DNA from: Armillaria gallica
Taxonomy: Eukaryota; Basidiomycota; Agaricomycetes; Agaricales; Physalacriaceae
Assembly: GCA_037576215.1 (NCBI GenBank)
Contig: JBANDB010000018.1
Location: 1,178,001 to 1,242,000, forward strand
DNA length: 64,000 nt
Direction: 5' to 3'
Within the stretch, counting starts at the first letter, position 1. Each line of letters starts with the position of its first letter. The notes below the pieces were generated by a model. That model had not been told where the DNA came from. It did no database searches and was given only the letters and a program-made list of their open reading frames with translations. The position numbers and the translations under genes are program-made. Of the stretch, positions 11,972-22,139 are shown piece after piece.

Positions 11972-11978
11972 CCTTATA
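11972..11978 (-). promoter_or_regulatory. Probable TATA box of the type c DUF6533 gene
   Basis: TATAAGG on the minus strand, about 38 bp upstream of the ATG at 11934. The leader around it also resembles sequence before the type c copies at 28.3 and 61.8 kb, which supports homology of the promoters. Confidence 0.45.
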
Positions 11979-12559
11979 CCTTCTCTGCTGGTTGCGGGAG
12001 TTTCATGACGAAGAATCTGATGGATCAAATCAAGAAGATGATCTTTGATGATAATGTTTCATCATAGAAACGACGACTAAGAACATGAAGAAGCATTTTG
12101 GGTCGGCCTCAAATAGTCTCCATTCGGCCGTACTAAATTACGGGAAGATAAGGCCTGCCTGAGTCTAGTAGCGCGAAGGATTTGGAGAGGAATTGTGAGA
12201 TGAGCTGGAGTGTAGTCGTGTTTGATCTTCAGCCCCTGGGTTCGCCATAACGAGCTGCGCGGGGAAGCTAACATACAGATAGAGTCAGAGTCGGCACAGG
12301 ATACGACGCCAAATGACGCCTAATACAAGAGCCGTGTGCTTGACCACAGTTCGAATTGACTGTCGGGATATGAGACCTCGCTCACTGCTTCGTACAACAG
12401 CGGAAGCAAAGAAGTTTGACAAGTAATATGTGGTAGACGCAGGCGTATTTTATGACACAAGAAAAGCCGAGAAGGAAGCTGATATTTCGACAAGCTGAGA
12501 GCGGAAACGAGAGATGATGATGGCATCAGACATCTGTTCAACTTGTCTGCGGAGTTGCC
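11979..12559. other. Intergenic region
   Basis: No supported gene. It lies between the promoter of the type c DUF6533 gene and the remnant at 12560-12763. Confidence 0.35.
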
Positions 12560-12763
12560 ACCTGCTCTCTCCCGCGTAAAACCTGCTTTGGAATTTGGAA
12601 GACAGAGTAGCATATGAGTAACCGTGACACTCATTACCGTCAAGCCCAACCGTCCTGGATGAAAAATAGCGGTCAAGCAAGTGGGGTCTAGATCACTCAT
12701 GCCGACGTTGTGCCGACATACAAGAAACGACATAACGGGGATGGAGCAGAGTGCGCTATACAT
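12560..12763 (-). pseudogene. DUF6533 gene relic, last two exons
   Basis: The minus strand encodes CSIPVMSFLV, an apparent short intron, then GRLGLTVMSVTVTHMLLCL. That is the closing signature of DUF6533 proteins. No DUF6533 domain or middle helices are found upstream on this strand, and the tail that follows does not match other family members. It is best read as a 3' fragment left by deletion. It adds one more member to the local family. Confidence 0.65.
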
Positions 12764-13875
12764 ATCGCTAACATTGGAGGGTTGAGATCATCGCGAATGC
12801 CCGTAGTAATGATGATCTGGCGATGGTGCTGGAAAAATCATATCACAAGACTCATAAGAGAAATCCATCAACCCACCACACCTTGATACTGTGATACCGT
12901 AGTAGCGCGAATTTCGAAGTAGGAGAAAGTATGGATGAAGACGCGGCTATGTTTCCCTCAGTAGGTGGGAGGAATAACATGGTGCGGCGTGCCTCTGGCT
13001 TGATTGATGTAACAATCACGGAGCTAGGTGGATCTTCAGTGACCGTCGGCGGATCGAAAAACAAACAAGCTTAGGACTCAGCTTCATATACGGCACTGCA
13101 GATGATATAGATCTGGTGCATGATCTCTACCCTGTGCAAGGAAGCTGGTATGCAGAGTCTAGATGACTGCTCCGACCAAGAGTCGAGACTTCACTTGCAG
13201 CAGTGGAAGCAAGAGAATTTGAACTTCGAGGAGTACAAGGCGCTGGGTGGACGCGCAGTACCAGACAATTTTATGCATAGATTATGCGTGAATCATAGAG
13301 GAAGCCGATACTGGCAGAAGCAACAGTGACGATGGCGTTTGCTTAACGTCTTTGGCTGGGACTCGATCAATTCACTGGTGCACAACCCGGTGTTCTTACG
13401 TGGATTCAGCCCCGGAAATAGAGAAGTAGGAAAATAAAATGCCTGAGATTCTACAAGACAGGAGGGGTCTGTTGTGGTGGAGAAACCGCGGGAAGAAAAT
13501 GCACGACGTCAAGGTCACTGAAAAAAGACACCAACGCTGTCAACAAACCGATCCAGCCGATCGCAAGGGTTTGTCATCAATGTGTTCCGTACTAGCGTAG
13601 TAGTTACTGAAGTTCATTGGAGAGAGAAGCGGTGGACATCTTGAGGAGTAAAAAGAGAACACTATAGAGCACTATTCAAGCGACTACCGTGCAGGTTTCC
13701 TTGCCTAGTTCAATTGTTCACGGAAAGAAAGTGACTGCACCACTGCAAGGGATACATTGCTGCGAAAGGGTGCAGCGCGGGAGATACACCATTTTCGGTG
13801 CCCTGCGTTGCCCGCTGGACTCGGCTTCGAACGACAAACTGTTCAATGGAGGCAAAATACCAAGTTTGCTTTTAT
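12764..13875. other. Intergenic region
   Basis: Contains short open frames, for example 13120-13329 (+), that match nothing I recognise. I could not find the missing upstream exons of the DUF6533 relic here. Confidence 0.35.
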
Positions 13876-13946
13876 TGGCTAATGCGGGGATCGAACGCAA
13901 GATCGCGTTATTCGCACGACGCTCTAACCAACTGAGCTAATCGACC
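13876..13946 (-). tRNA. tRNA-Ile (AAT)-like gene, probably a pseudo-tRNA
   Basis: Read on the minus strand it starts GGTCGAT, has the D-arm GCTC-AGTTGGTTA-GAGC and the anticodon stem TCGTG/CGCGA. The loop is CGAATAA, and it ends TTCGATC-CCCGC-ATTAGCC-A. The D-arm and anticodon arm match eukaryotic tRNA-Ile(AAT) closely. Departures argue for decay: the invariant U33 is G, the variable loop is only 2 nt rather than about 5, the T-stem has two mismatches and the acceptor stem one. No intron is present. The family assignment is firm; function is doubtful. Confidence 0.7.
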
Positions 13947-14056
13947 ATCACACGGCTTTCCGGCAGTGTTCTAATACCAGAACCATGACTCTAAATGAAC
14001 GACGGCATAGAATCCCGATTGCGAAGCCCGTTTTTTTGACCCAGGTTGTGTCCGTC

Positions 14057-14913
14057 ATGGCAGTTGTCGCCACTCGTGAATTCCTCGCTAGCCTTGAAGC
14101 TCTCTACCCCAGGCAGGCCCGGGGTGCTGTCAGTCCATGGTCTCTTGTCGCAGCTACAGCATTTAGCTCCAGTAATCTCCCGGAGGCTGTCCCAGCAGTG
14201 TTCAAATACGCTCTTGACGGTGTGAACACGCATGACGAACGGCAGTTGCTGGTCAGGAAGTTGAAGGACGCGTTGTTCAAATCGGGGCTGTTGTCTGGAT
14301 ATCCTAAGGCGTGTCCTACGTAGCGTTTCGATTAATGTGACTTATACGCAGTGAATCCGATAGGCTATCAATGCTCTTTCTCAGCTCCATCCTTTCATTC
14401 CTAAGGAATTGCGCGATACAAAACCCCTTCGGTACCCGTTATTTCTTAGGCTGAAATCATGGCTGATTCCCTTGCTCGCATAGTGATCTATCCTTGCCGA
14501 CCGAAGCATGGACCAGAATCGGACAAGAATATTTTGATCGTACATACGGAGACACAGCCGCAACGGTGCAGCCTTTTCTGAAGGAGTTATATCCTGATTT
14601 TGGTGTGCTCTATACGCATTCCAACACGAGTAGTCGCGTCTAACATCGATCTGTAGAATTCTTTTCGACGACCTTCGGATATGGGTACACCTATGGCTAT
14701 TTTGGCGCGCTCTCAGCTGCGGAAACTTCCTTCACAATGGTGGCGGCTCTCATAGCGAACGACACCCCGCGACAAGTCGATTGGCATCTCAAGGGGTCAT
14801 TGAGGAATGGCGCGACTTTGGACGAAGTCAAAGCTGTTCGTCAGATTTCACTTGATGTCGCCCGTGTATCAGGTGTGGTGTGGAAGAACGAGATACCCGA
14901 TATCGAAGCATAG
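14057..14913 (+). CDS. Carboxymuconolactone decarboxylase / AhpD-like protein
   Basis: A fungal protein of the carboxymuconolactone-decarboxylase (AhpD-like) fold, a group including decarboxylases and peroxidase-like enzymes. The specific substrate is unknown. The start chosen is ATG 14057 (MAVVATREFLASLEALYPRQ). Then come AVPAVFKYALDGVNTHDERQ and KLKDALFKSGLLSGYPK, an intron, INALSQLHPFIPKELRDTKP, another intron, IGQEYFDRTYGDTAATVQPF and FFSTTFGYGYTYGYFGALSA. The last exon ends WKNEIPDIEA with TAG at 14911-14913. The first intron joins in frame only if it uses a GC donor (GCGTGT after AAG) and the AG before GCTATC. That restores the family's GYPKAINAL motif. If that donor is not used the gene is frameshifted. 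It converges on the DUF6533 gene that ends at 14977. Confidence 0.82.
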
Positions 14914-14976
14914 TTCTGGCTCAGATCATGTACATTACGAGACGTCGTTACCTACAGGTCATGAAGTATCTATAGA

Positions 14977-16315
14977 TTATGATCTCGACTCCGAAGATCC
15001 CTCCCCGACTGGCCTCGCCACTCTAAACGACAACTCCATCTCCCCAGATCGTCGTGCATCCACGTCATTTCCAGCCTGCTCTCGCAGTCTAAGAAGCATG
15101 TGTGTCATGGTAAAGTTCATAATAGTAAGACCCATCATGGTGCTCTATTCGAGATCGTCAGTATGTATATTCAAACACAGGTGACTCCGTACCGAAATGA
15201 CACGATAGGCACGCAGCCAAGGACACTGGAGATGTGTCGCAAGGATTTTGTCAGTCATCGAATTGAGAAGAATGCACATCACAAAGTAGAAGACACTGTC
15301 TTTGAGAATCAAAGCCATGATTGGCTCGGGCCCGAAGTTCCGGTGCGCTCGGCTTAGAATCCTATAATTTCTCAACTCTCTGGTCTCTTGGAATGCGGCT
15401 GTAAGAAATATCACGATCTCAAACATTAAAGTCGGGACCCTGATAGCCTTCGTTACCACATGTGATATCAGCTTTAAACGAGTCCAGCACGTACCAGGCA
15501 TATATATTCCCAGACGTCCTTTGGCAACGGTCGTGGACAGAGCAATAGATCTGCCCGCCGTACCTAAGAGTAGACAGAAGAGAAGACAAAGACACCTTCC
15601 TTCCTTCCGAGGATAGCCCAGACGCGTAAAATAAGGATAGCATCCATAATAACAAGCTGGATCCAGACTGGTTCCTGTGTCAGCTTGTGGAGCATTGTAT
15701 GGGAAGTCATAGACGCGCCATATAAAATCGGATCGGATCGGAGGACAACCGCACAGAGCAACGATGGCCAATATTCTCCTTGCCCAGTACATCTGGTAAT
15801 GGTTGTCAATACGTAGACGCACTAGCCAGTACGAACATTTCACATAGCAAAAAAATGCTGGACGATGACTTCAGCTTAGCGCTTTGGCATCATTTTTGAT
15901 TAGCCTCACATCTTCAAAGCGAGCAGCTTGAACAGCATGAGCTAGATGCATTCATAGACCAGGAGGAGACACTTACAGACGACGTCCCAAACGCGGAAGA
16001 TGATGTTCATGTACCGATTCTAACACAGGTCGGGGGCGCATGGACCGCTTGAAAGCGACACGAACTCGCCAAGAAAAACAAAGTTTTAATCCAAGATCTG
16101 CTGGAGAATTGTCGGCCCTCTTGAGTTTACCATCCCGCCCGTGAAATAAAAATGCATGCCCAGAACAAGTCAACCTATGAAGGCAATCAGGATGGAGGCA
16201 GATATCCCCATTACGAACAAACCTCGTCATCAATGGTTATAACGTATTCCCAAAACAGTAGGGCCTTCATATCTGTCTGGTAGAAGGAGCCACCGAATAG
16301 TTTTCGAACTGACAT
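14977..16315 (-). CDS. DUF6533 seven-helix membrane protein, type a
   Basis: A minus-strand DUF6533 gene. The start chosen is ATG 16313-16315 (MSVRKLFGGSFYQTDM), leading into the domain signature ALLFWEYVITIDDEV. Downstream exons give IQLVIMDAILILRVWAILGR, PTLMFEIVIFLTAAFQETRE and FGPEPIMALILKDSVFYFVM. The closing exon reads TIMNFTMTHMLLRLRE with a polar tail and TAA at 14977. It groups with the type a genes of the triplicated segment: FLTAAF and F-G-x-x-P-I-M are shared with the gene at 20744. This gene may be the local source of that type. The closing motif is less conserved than usual (NFTMTHM for SITITRM). An upstream in-frame ATG would add a long extension, which I rejected. Confidence 0.8.
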
Positions 16316-17041
16316 GGAGCGAGAGAATAAAAGGATGGCATTTGCCGAAATATTGTTCGACTGAAATGACGAGTGCAAGAATGGATCTGATAGGTATCGC
16401 ATGCCAGCGAGCAGAAGCTCCGGAAGTGCTGATAATGCCGCAGCGGCTGCCTTTATTATATCAGACGCTAGACGCATTACGTGTGCCTTCAAACAGCATT
16501 TTGTTCGCTCGCATGGATGCATCCAGAATGGAAGCCAATATTCGACTGAAAACGCGTCCGGACCGAAGCAGACCTGCAAACCAGTCAGTTTCGGACTATG
16601 GTGCAGAAGAGGGAAACCAACCTAATCAAACCAGGCGCTGATTGCTCTTAACCGACTACTTACGGGAAGAGATGCAACACGAATCTATTACTGTAATCGT
16701 ACAAAGTCGTTCAAGTCGTAAGGAATGATGTGGATAAAAATATGCAAGTGTATACGACATAGCGATGATACAACGTAAAAAACAATGGGAGGAAGAAGGC
16801 TTGGCTGGGAATCCGGATAGTGACCTAGTAATTAAATAAACAGAAATCGTGATAATGCAATCCCTATCCGTAGAAAAAAACCGAATGTGGCCACCAGGAC
16901 CAAAGTAGAAGAGAGCAGCTGTCGGAGAAGTAGTGCCGATTAAATAATGTACGGGAATAAATATTAGGATATATGTTGGATAGATGGTCGATTCGACATA
17001 GACAAGACGGTAATTTTGGTAAGGCGGCACGGAACGGGCGC
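16316..17041. other. Intergenic region
   Basis: 5' flank of the type a DUF6533 gene and 3' flank of the gene that ends at 17042. Open frames on both strands look like chance frames or untranslated sequence. Confidence 0.35.
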
Positions 17042-17980
17042 TTAGTTTTCTTTCATTTCCTCGTCGAAGGCCCCTCTGAGCTCCCCGCGGAAGGGCTGCG
17101 GCTGAGCTGCAGAAGTCGGCTGTAGACTCTGCGCAAGCGGTTGCCTGGCATGATCAGGAGGTGACGACCTGCGCGAAGGCCACGCAATTTTAGGCTTGTC
17201 AGCTGCGAAGGACGGTAATTCAGGTAGAGGAGTAGTCGGTGGAGGCAGAGAGGGTGCGGGTGCCTGTGTCCTTCGAATGGGTCTACGGGGTCTGACAGCA
17301 AACCACATGTCAGCAACGTCAAAGAAGGTAGAAGATAAGGAAACGTACCGAAGAGAAGTACCAACACTGCCACTCCTCATTCGCCCGACGAGGCTGGTTC
17401 CTTGACTGGCGATGTTGGGCTGGAATTCGTTCTCTACGAGAGTATCCATCACCGAACTAAGGCTGCCACTCCTGGAACGCGAGGGTGACGCCTGGAGGTG
17501 GATCTGGATCTGCAGAGCAGTGCTCGCATTGCGCGAAGGCGACTTGAGAGCATTGATGGACGTTCCGATGCTCAGACTCGACCGACGCTTGCGCAGGCGT
17601 GGTCGCAAGACAGAATTAGCGGCAACCATCGTCTCTGGTACTGACATGTGGCCCCGTTCGTCGTCGACCTCAATGTCGCTAGCATCGTCCAAGAGAGGTG
17701 AAGACGGCGAATCTATAAAGGAGTTGACATTGAGGTTGGCTGTGAATATGTGACGAGGAGCAAGGAGACCAGAAGAAAAGAATGCAGAGTACGCTGTCAT
17801 GGTCGATGTCGAAGAGTAGGTGGAGGACGGCGGGGGCGGTAAAGTGATGGTTGAAGATGAAGGACAGCACGGTTGCAAATATGAACAGTGCCACTGCCAT
17901 AACAACACGTACATAAGCCATAGCAACGACAAATATAATTCCGTTTTCGGAAGAACGCCTGCCCGGCATCGGCTCTCCAT
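17042..17980 (-). CDS. Ser/Pro/Arg-rich protein of unknown function with N-terminal hydrophobic segment
   Basis: I do not recognise this gene. From the ATG at 17978-17980 the frame is open for 312 codons. A hydrophobic stretch (LYLSLLWLMYVLLW) is followed by a Ser/Thr/Pro stretch, then AYSAFFSSGLLAPRHIFTAN and LNVNSFIDSPSSPLL. The rest is basic and Ser-rich (RPRLRKRRSSLSIGTS, SRSRSGSLSS) with a Pro-rich C-terminus ending DEEMKEN. The stretch encoding residues near YVSLSSTFFDVADMWFAV has perfect intron ends (GTACGT to GTCAG, 57 nt, a multiple of three), so it is probably removed. In another frame the N-terminal region encodes MAYVRVVMAVALFIFATVLS, a better membrane helix, so the true start may involve a further intron. 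It is probably a small membrane-anchored protein. Confidence 0.6.
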   Translation of the reverse strand: MESRCRAGVLPKTELYLSLLWLMYVLLWQWHCSYLQPCCPSSSTITLPPPPSSTYSSTSTMTAYSAFFSSGLLAPRHIFTANLNVNSFIDSPSSPLLDDASDIEVDDERGHMSVPETMVAANSVLRPRLRKRRSSLSIGTSINALKSPSRNASTALQIQIHLQASPSRSRSGSLSSVMDTLVENEFQPNIASQGTSLVGRMRSGSVGTSLRYVSLSSTFFDVADMWFAVRPRRPIRRTQAPAPSLPPPTTPLPELPSFAADKPKIAWPSRRSSPPDHARQPLAQSLQPTSAAQPQPFRGELRGAFDEEMKEN

Positions 17981-18490
17981 ATCCGATGTTCGCGACGTTC
18001 ATCCGCATGTCGCACTTTGGTCGGGCTCCTACGTAGATGCCTCACAAATCCTTGTATAGCCGTGGAGATGTTGCTTTAGTAAACACGTCAATTTTTTCAA
18101 GTTCATGTCGCGCAGAAAAGAAGACTTTCAGTTCCGTGGCAGTGAGTAACCATATGTTATCGATATGAAACAGGGCGCACCGGTACCCGCCACTGGAGAA
18201 ATTATCAGCGTGATTATTCTTGCATCGCTTCTCCTTGTCTAGATATTGAGTCTTCAACGACTCAAGTCGAGGCATCTAGGCAAATGGAAAATGGCCAGGC
18301 TAAAATATCAGAGCGGCCGTATTGAAAGGCTCAATCGACCAGGGCAACCTCCTTTATGCTTATTCCTCGTAAGACTTTTGTCGGAGGGATGTGGTTAACA
18401 CGGCGCGCCGCAATCGTGCGCGTCCGTCTAGACTGAATCAATTCAGAATACATTCTCCTAGGGGGATACCTGCCCGTCCTTAACATCCAT
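17981..18490. other. Spacer, left border of the triplicated segment
   Basis: No supported gene. The recognisable repeated segment starts with the PLP enzyme gene. Sequence left of about 18.4 kb has no counterpart near 38.5 or 47.6 kb that I could see. Confidence 0.4.
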
Positions 18491-20153
18491 TCAATTTGCT
18501 CTATACTCTTTCTGGATCTCGTCACATACACTAAGGAGGGCAGTCCCGAGCTTCTGGAAATCCTCGACCTGGCGGAACTGCATTATAAGGGGCATCGTAT
18601 AAGGACAAACGAAAGATACCTCATTCCAAATCTGCGCGCTACATCTTGCCCACCACATTCCATTATGGTAGTAATGGGCAGCGTACACGTTATGTTTGAC
18701 TAGCAATTTATTCTTGAACATCAGGTCTAATTCCAACGTCGGCTTCACGTCACCCGAAAGAGGTATGACTACGTTAACCTAGAAGCGCCAAAATCAGTAG
18801 AGAGTCGCAATTCTAGAATGGGAAAATACCATATGTGCAGTAAACTGGCCGTCTTCATCCATTACTTTCGTGTTCAGAACCTTCGCAAGAGCTTTACCCC
18901 CCTCAATCGCTAGGTTATGACAATACTCGTTAATCACGCCTTCTCCACCCAGCCACTGGCGGAAATCAAGTGCCGCAGAAATACTAAGGTACGGCGCCCA
19001 GTCCACGGTTCCATTCCCTAAGGCAAAATAAGAAACGATTCAACGTCAAGATAAAGGAGCCTAACATTCGAATTGCTCCACAAAATTTGGTCCTGTACGA
19101 TCTTTGGGCGAGATGTACGTAGACGACGTCGGAAAGCTCGACTTGACAATATGCTGGTTCCTATGAGGATGGCCGATCAGTGGATACAAATTAACAGCTG
19201 TACGATCGTGTCGCCCACCTCTTAGGAACATACAGCACCGCAGCACCCCTCTTTGCGAACAGCCACTTGTGACAATTCTAGTCATTCGTCAGTTAGAAAG
19301 TTCGTCTCTGCATATACACAACCTACAGTTATCCAGAAATCCGGCTTGGCTTGATCCAACTGGATTCCTGGTTGCTGTCCGATGGCATGCGCTGCGTCGA
19401 CAACGCTCCACACGTCAAACTCACGGCAGATATCCGTCATGACCTCCCAAGGAAGAAGAGCTCCTGGATTAGAAATAATCGCGTCCACAACAGCAACAAT
19501 TTTCGCATTCTTTCCAACGCGTTCTCTGACTGACTTTAGATGCTCTCTCCATCGAGATATAATATCCTCCTTGCTCGTTGGAAACAGGATAGTGAACTGC
19601 GCGACCTCCGGATGAGGCGGAACGTCAGAAATGTATTGCGCCGTTCGGGAAATGGATCCGTAGGTCGTGTTGCCTAAGAGAATGGTCAGCACCTGTGATC
19701 CTCCAGAGAAGGTAAAAAGTCTCACAGGTGACAATAACGTCCCCCGCTTCCCAGATGAAGTTCTTCAGGACCGTATTAACTCCATGCGATGCATTCGGGA
19801 CCAATACCACCTCGTCGACATCACTGACTCCGATAAAGCTGGCGACCTTTTCGCGTAGAGCGATAAGCATGGGTCGGTAGGTCAATCGCATGAACAGATC
19901 AGGATTCGATTCGATCTTGTCGGATAGAGCACTGCACCAAGTGCTGACCGGTCGAGGAAGAGACCCGTAGGAGCCTTCGATAATCACGCGGTGAGCATCT
20001 CGCTCCAGTACGACGAGCCAAGCGCTCACCATGATTCAAGTTGACGTATTCGGGATCAAAATGAAAGTATTCTTTCATCTGGTACCCAAAGGCTGGCGGC
20101 TGCTCAGAGAAGACCAGAGACTCTAGGGAGGAGGCAGGGGGAGGGAGAACCAT
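18491..20153 (-). CDS. Class V PLP-dependent enzyme (isopenicillin-N-epimerase / cysteine-lyase-like), module 1
   Basis: An intact multi-exon gene for a fold-type I, class V PLP enzyme of roughly 430 residues. Segments in order are MKEYFHFDPEYVNLNHG, SYGSLPRPVSTWCSALSDKI, DEVVLVPNASHGVNTVLKNF, NTTYGSISRTAQYISDVPPH, SNPGALLPWEVMTDICREFD, DVWSVVDAAHAIGQQPG, the PLP-lysine motif NCHKWLFAKRGAAVLYVPKR, WNGTVDWAPYLSISAALDFR and KHNVYAAHYYHNGMWWARCS. It ends YRAN with TGA at 18491-18493. The Asp of VVDAAHA (cofactor ring nitrogen) and the Lys of CHKW (Schiff base) are both present. Every exon joins in frame. Fungal relatives are annotated as isopenicillin N epimerase, cysteine desulfhydrase or the ergothioneine C-S lyase Egt2. 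A C-S lyase role is plausible but not shown. It is divergent from the DUF6533 gene at 20744. Confidence 0.9.
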
Positions 20154-20743
20154 TTCTATTCACAGTTGGAAGAGAAAGAAAGAGCAAGTGAAAGGATTTG
20201 CCTTGTAAGTAATATCATGGAAGGTAGGAAGATAGGTTTCGGCCGATCTTATCTGCTTATCCTATCCGGCCAACGGGCAGTTTCGGATGATGCGACCGGC
20301 CCTAAACCCACCCCATGACCTGAGCCAGATTATTGCTTTGTGACGTCGTTGATTTGTTCCACGATCAACTCGATCGAAGGTCCAATGGTGTAGAGTTTCC
20401 TATCCGAGCGTTAGATCCCACTTCCCTCCGTTAGTGCGTCTGAAAGCTGATTCTCCGCGTCCAGACCCTGAATCGCCACAACGATCCATTTAAGATGGTA
20501 TTGCTCAAAAAATGTGTCATATCAAAGTATATAATTCAAGCAATGCGCTGTTATCAAGAAAAATAAAAAAAGCGCAGGTAGGTAAATCTTTTCCGGGGAA
20601 GACAGAAATCATTGAATTTTTACACGTAAATCGCAGTCCAGAAGCTGCGAAGAAGACGGCAGTTTGAGCACTATAAACCGAGTCGTCCTTCGGGGGAAAA
20701 TGCACATTACCTTCTTATCGGCCCCTCTAACTCAAGTGACAGA
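20154..20743. promoter_or_regulatory. Shared divergent promoter of the PLP enzyme and type a DUF6533 gene
   Basis: 590 bp between two divergent start codons. The same intergenic block precedes the copies in modules 2 (about 39.8-40.4 kb) and 3 (about 49.1-49.9 kb). It includes a conserved GGCCGATCTTATCTGC block and AAGAAAATA/AAGAAAAATA near the DUF6533 side. A TATAAAC lies at 20672-20678, 66 bp before the ATG at 20744. Conservation over three copies points to common regulation of the pair. Confidence 0.55.
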
Positions 20744-22139
20744 ATGGGTGACGATGTCCCACTGGTGCTACAATTCGGTGTCGACTACCATTACTCATTT
20801 TGTACGTTGATGTCGGATTTTAATTCACGGCTGTTCTCCCGCTGCCCCCAATGTTTCTCATACGATGCTAGATGCCGAGAAAACTTTACTTCTCTGGGAG
20901 TATCTCATCACTGTTTATGACGAGGTCGGTATTCGTTTCAGCCAGACATCCTGTAGCCCGTATTCTTATCGATTTCACAGGTCGACTTATTTTGGGTCTG
21001 TACACGTCAGCGGTATTATCTGTCTCAAGCTCTCATTGACGATGCAGTCCTCCAAATTATCTTGGATTAAATGTCTGTTTTTCGTGGTAAGCTGCGTCCC
21101 TTTGTGTCTCTTTGAAGGCGTGACTTTAAACCTGGTCAGAATCGCTACCTCAACATCGCCTTGCGAATTTGGGATATAATAGGTATGTATTACACCCTTT
21201 CGTTTCTGTACATGGCCTCATTCACTGACACAATGGATCCAGGTGATGTCTATCAGGCGAGTGATCTATGCGTCCATATATCGTGAATGCCAACCACAGC
21301 CGCGAATTTTGCAGCCATATCCAGTGTAACTACTTGTCGCTTGTTTCCTTTTGCAGATATCGGTTACGAGATCTACCAGGTGTGAACGTATAACAACCTT
21401 ACCATCAGGATATCTCTGCGTTTTAGCCCCCAATCCCGATTCCGCTTTATATGGTATTTTATACCTAGCTCCTACCTTAATCCTCATGCCTACCTCTACG
21501 GCGCGCTGACTTTGGGAGCGACAGCCACTATACAGGTCATCGTCATGGAGAGCATTCTCATTCTACGTGTCTGGGTTATCGTAGGCAGAAAGAGAAACGT
21601 ACTTGTGTCTTTTTCCATCCTTCTCTTCTTGAATGTCGCCGCAACTCTCGGTATCTACTTTGCCATGCCGACGACTTCATTGACATTTTACTACTGGTGA
21701 GGTACACTTTTTGTTGCATACAAGTTCTGCGACTGATGGGGCCACGATGGCTACTTCAGGCTTCCCATGATTTTATTCGAATTCATCATGTTTCTAACCG
21801 CTGCATTTTATGGAGTCAGAGGGATGCAAGCCACGAACCTTCTGACGCAAATGCGACAAAACTTTGGTCTGAAGCCAATCATGGACCTGCTGCTCAGGGA
21901 TAGCGTCTTTTACTTCCTGATGTACGTCACACTAAATCTTTCGCTTTCAACATGTCTTACCATGTTAACTACTGCTTAGTGTCCTCTGCTGCATCCCCAT
22001 CCTGGCATTCGTGGTGCGCAGAGGTCATCTATAATGTCAATCCCTCATGCTTGCGACCATACAGAACAATGAGACGGGCCTCAGTCTCATGAGCATTACG
22101 ATAACGCGTATGCTTCTCAGGTTGCGCAAGCAGATTTGA
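20744..22139 (+). CDS. DUF6533 seven-helix membrane protein, type a, module 1
   Basis: Starts MGDDVPLVLQFGVDYHYS at ATG 20744. After a short intron comes the DUF6533 signature EKTLLLWEYLITVYDEV (Tyr where Asp is usual), then VDLFW. Later exons give ATIQVIVMESILILRVWVIV, PMILFEFIMFLTAAFYGVRG, NFGLKPIMDLLLRDSVFYFL, VLCCIPILAFV and the closing TGLSLMSITITRMLLRLRKQ. Compared with module 2, 11 nt are missing just after RKQ. The frame therefore stops at TGA 22137-22139, and about 30 residues of polar tail (containing MELESF and VANP) are lost. The membrane core is intact. It shares its promoter with the PLP enzyme gene at 18491-20153. Confidence 0.82.

Noticed and set aside
16656..17030. 124-codon minus-strand frame downstream of the Ser-rich gene
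   Set aside because: Lies directly after its stop codon, is low in G+C, and looks like a 3' untranslated region.
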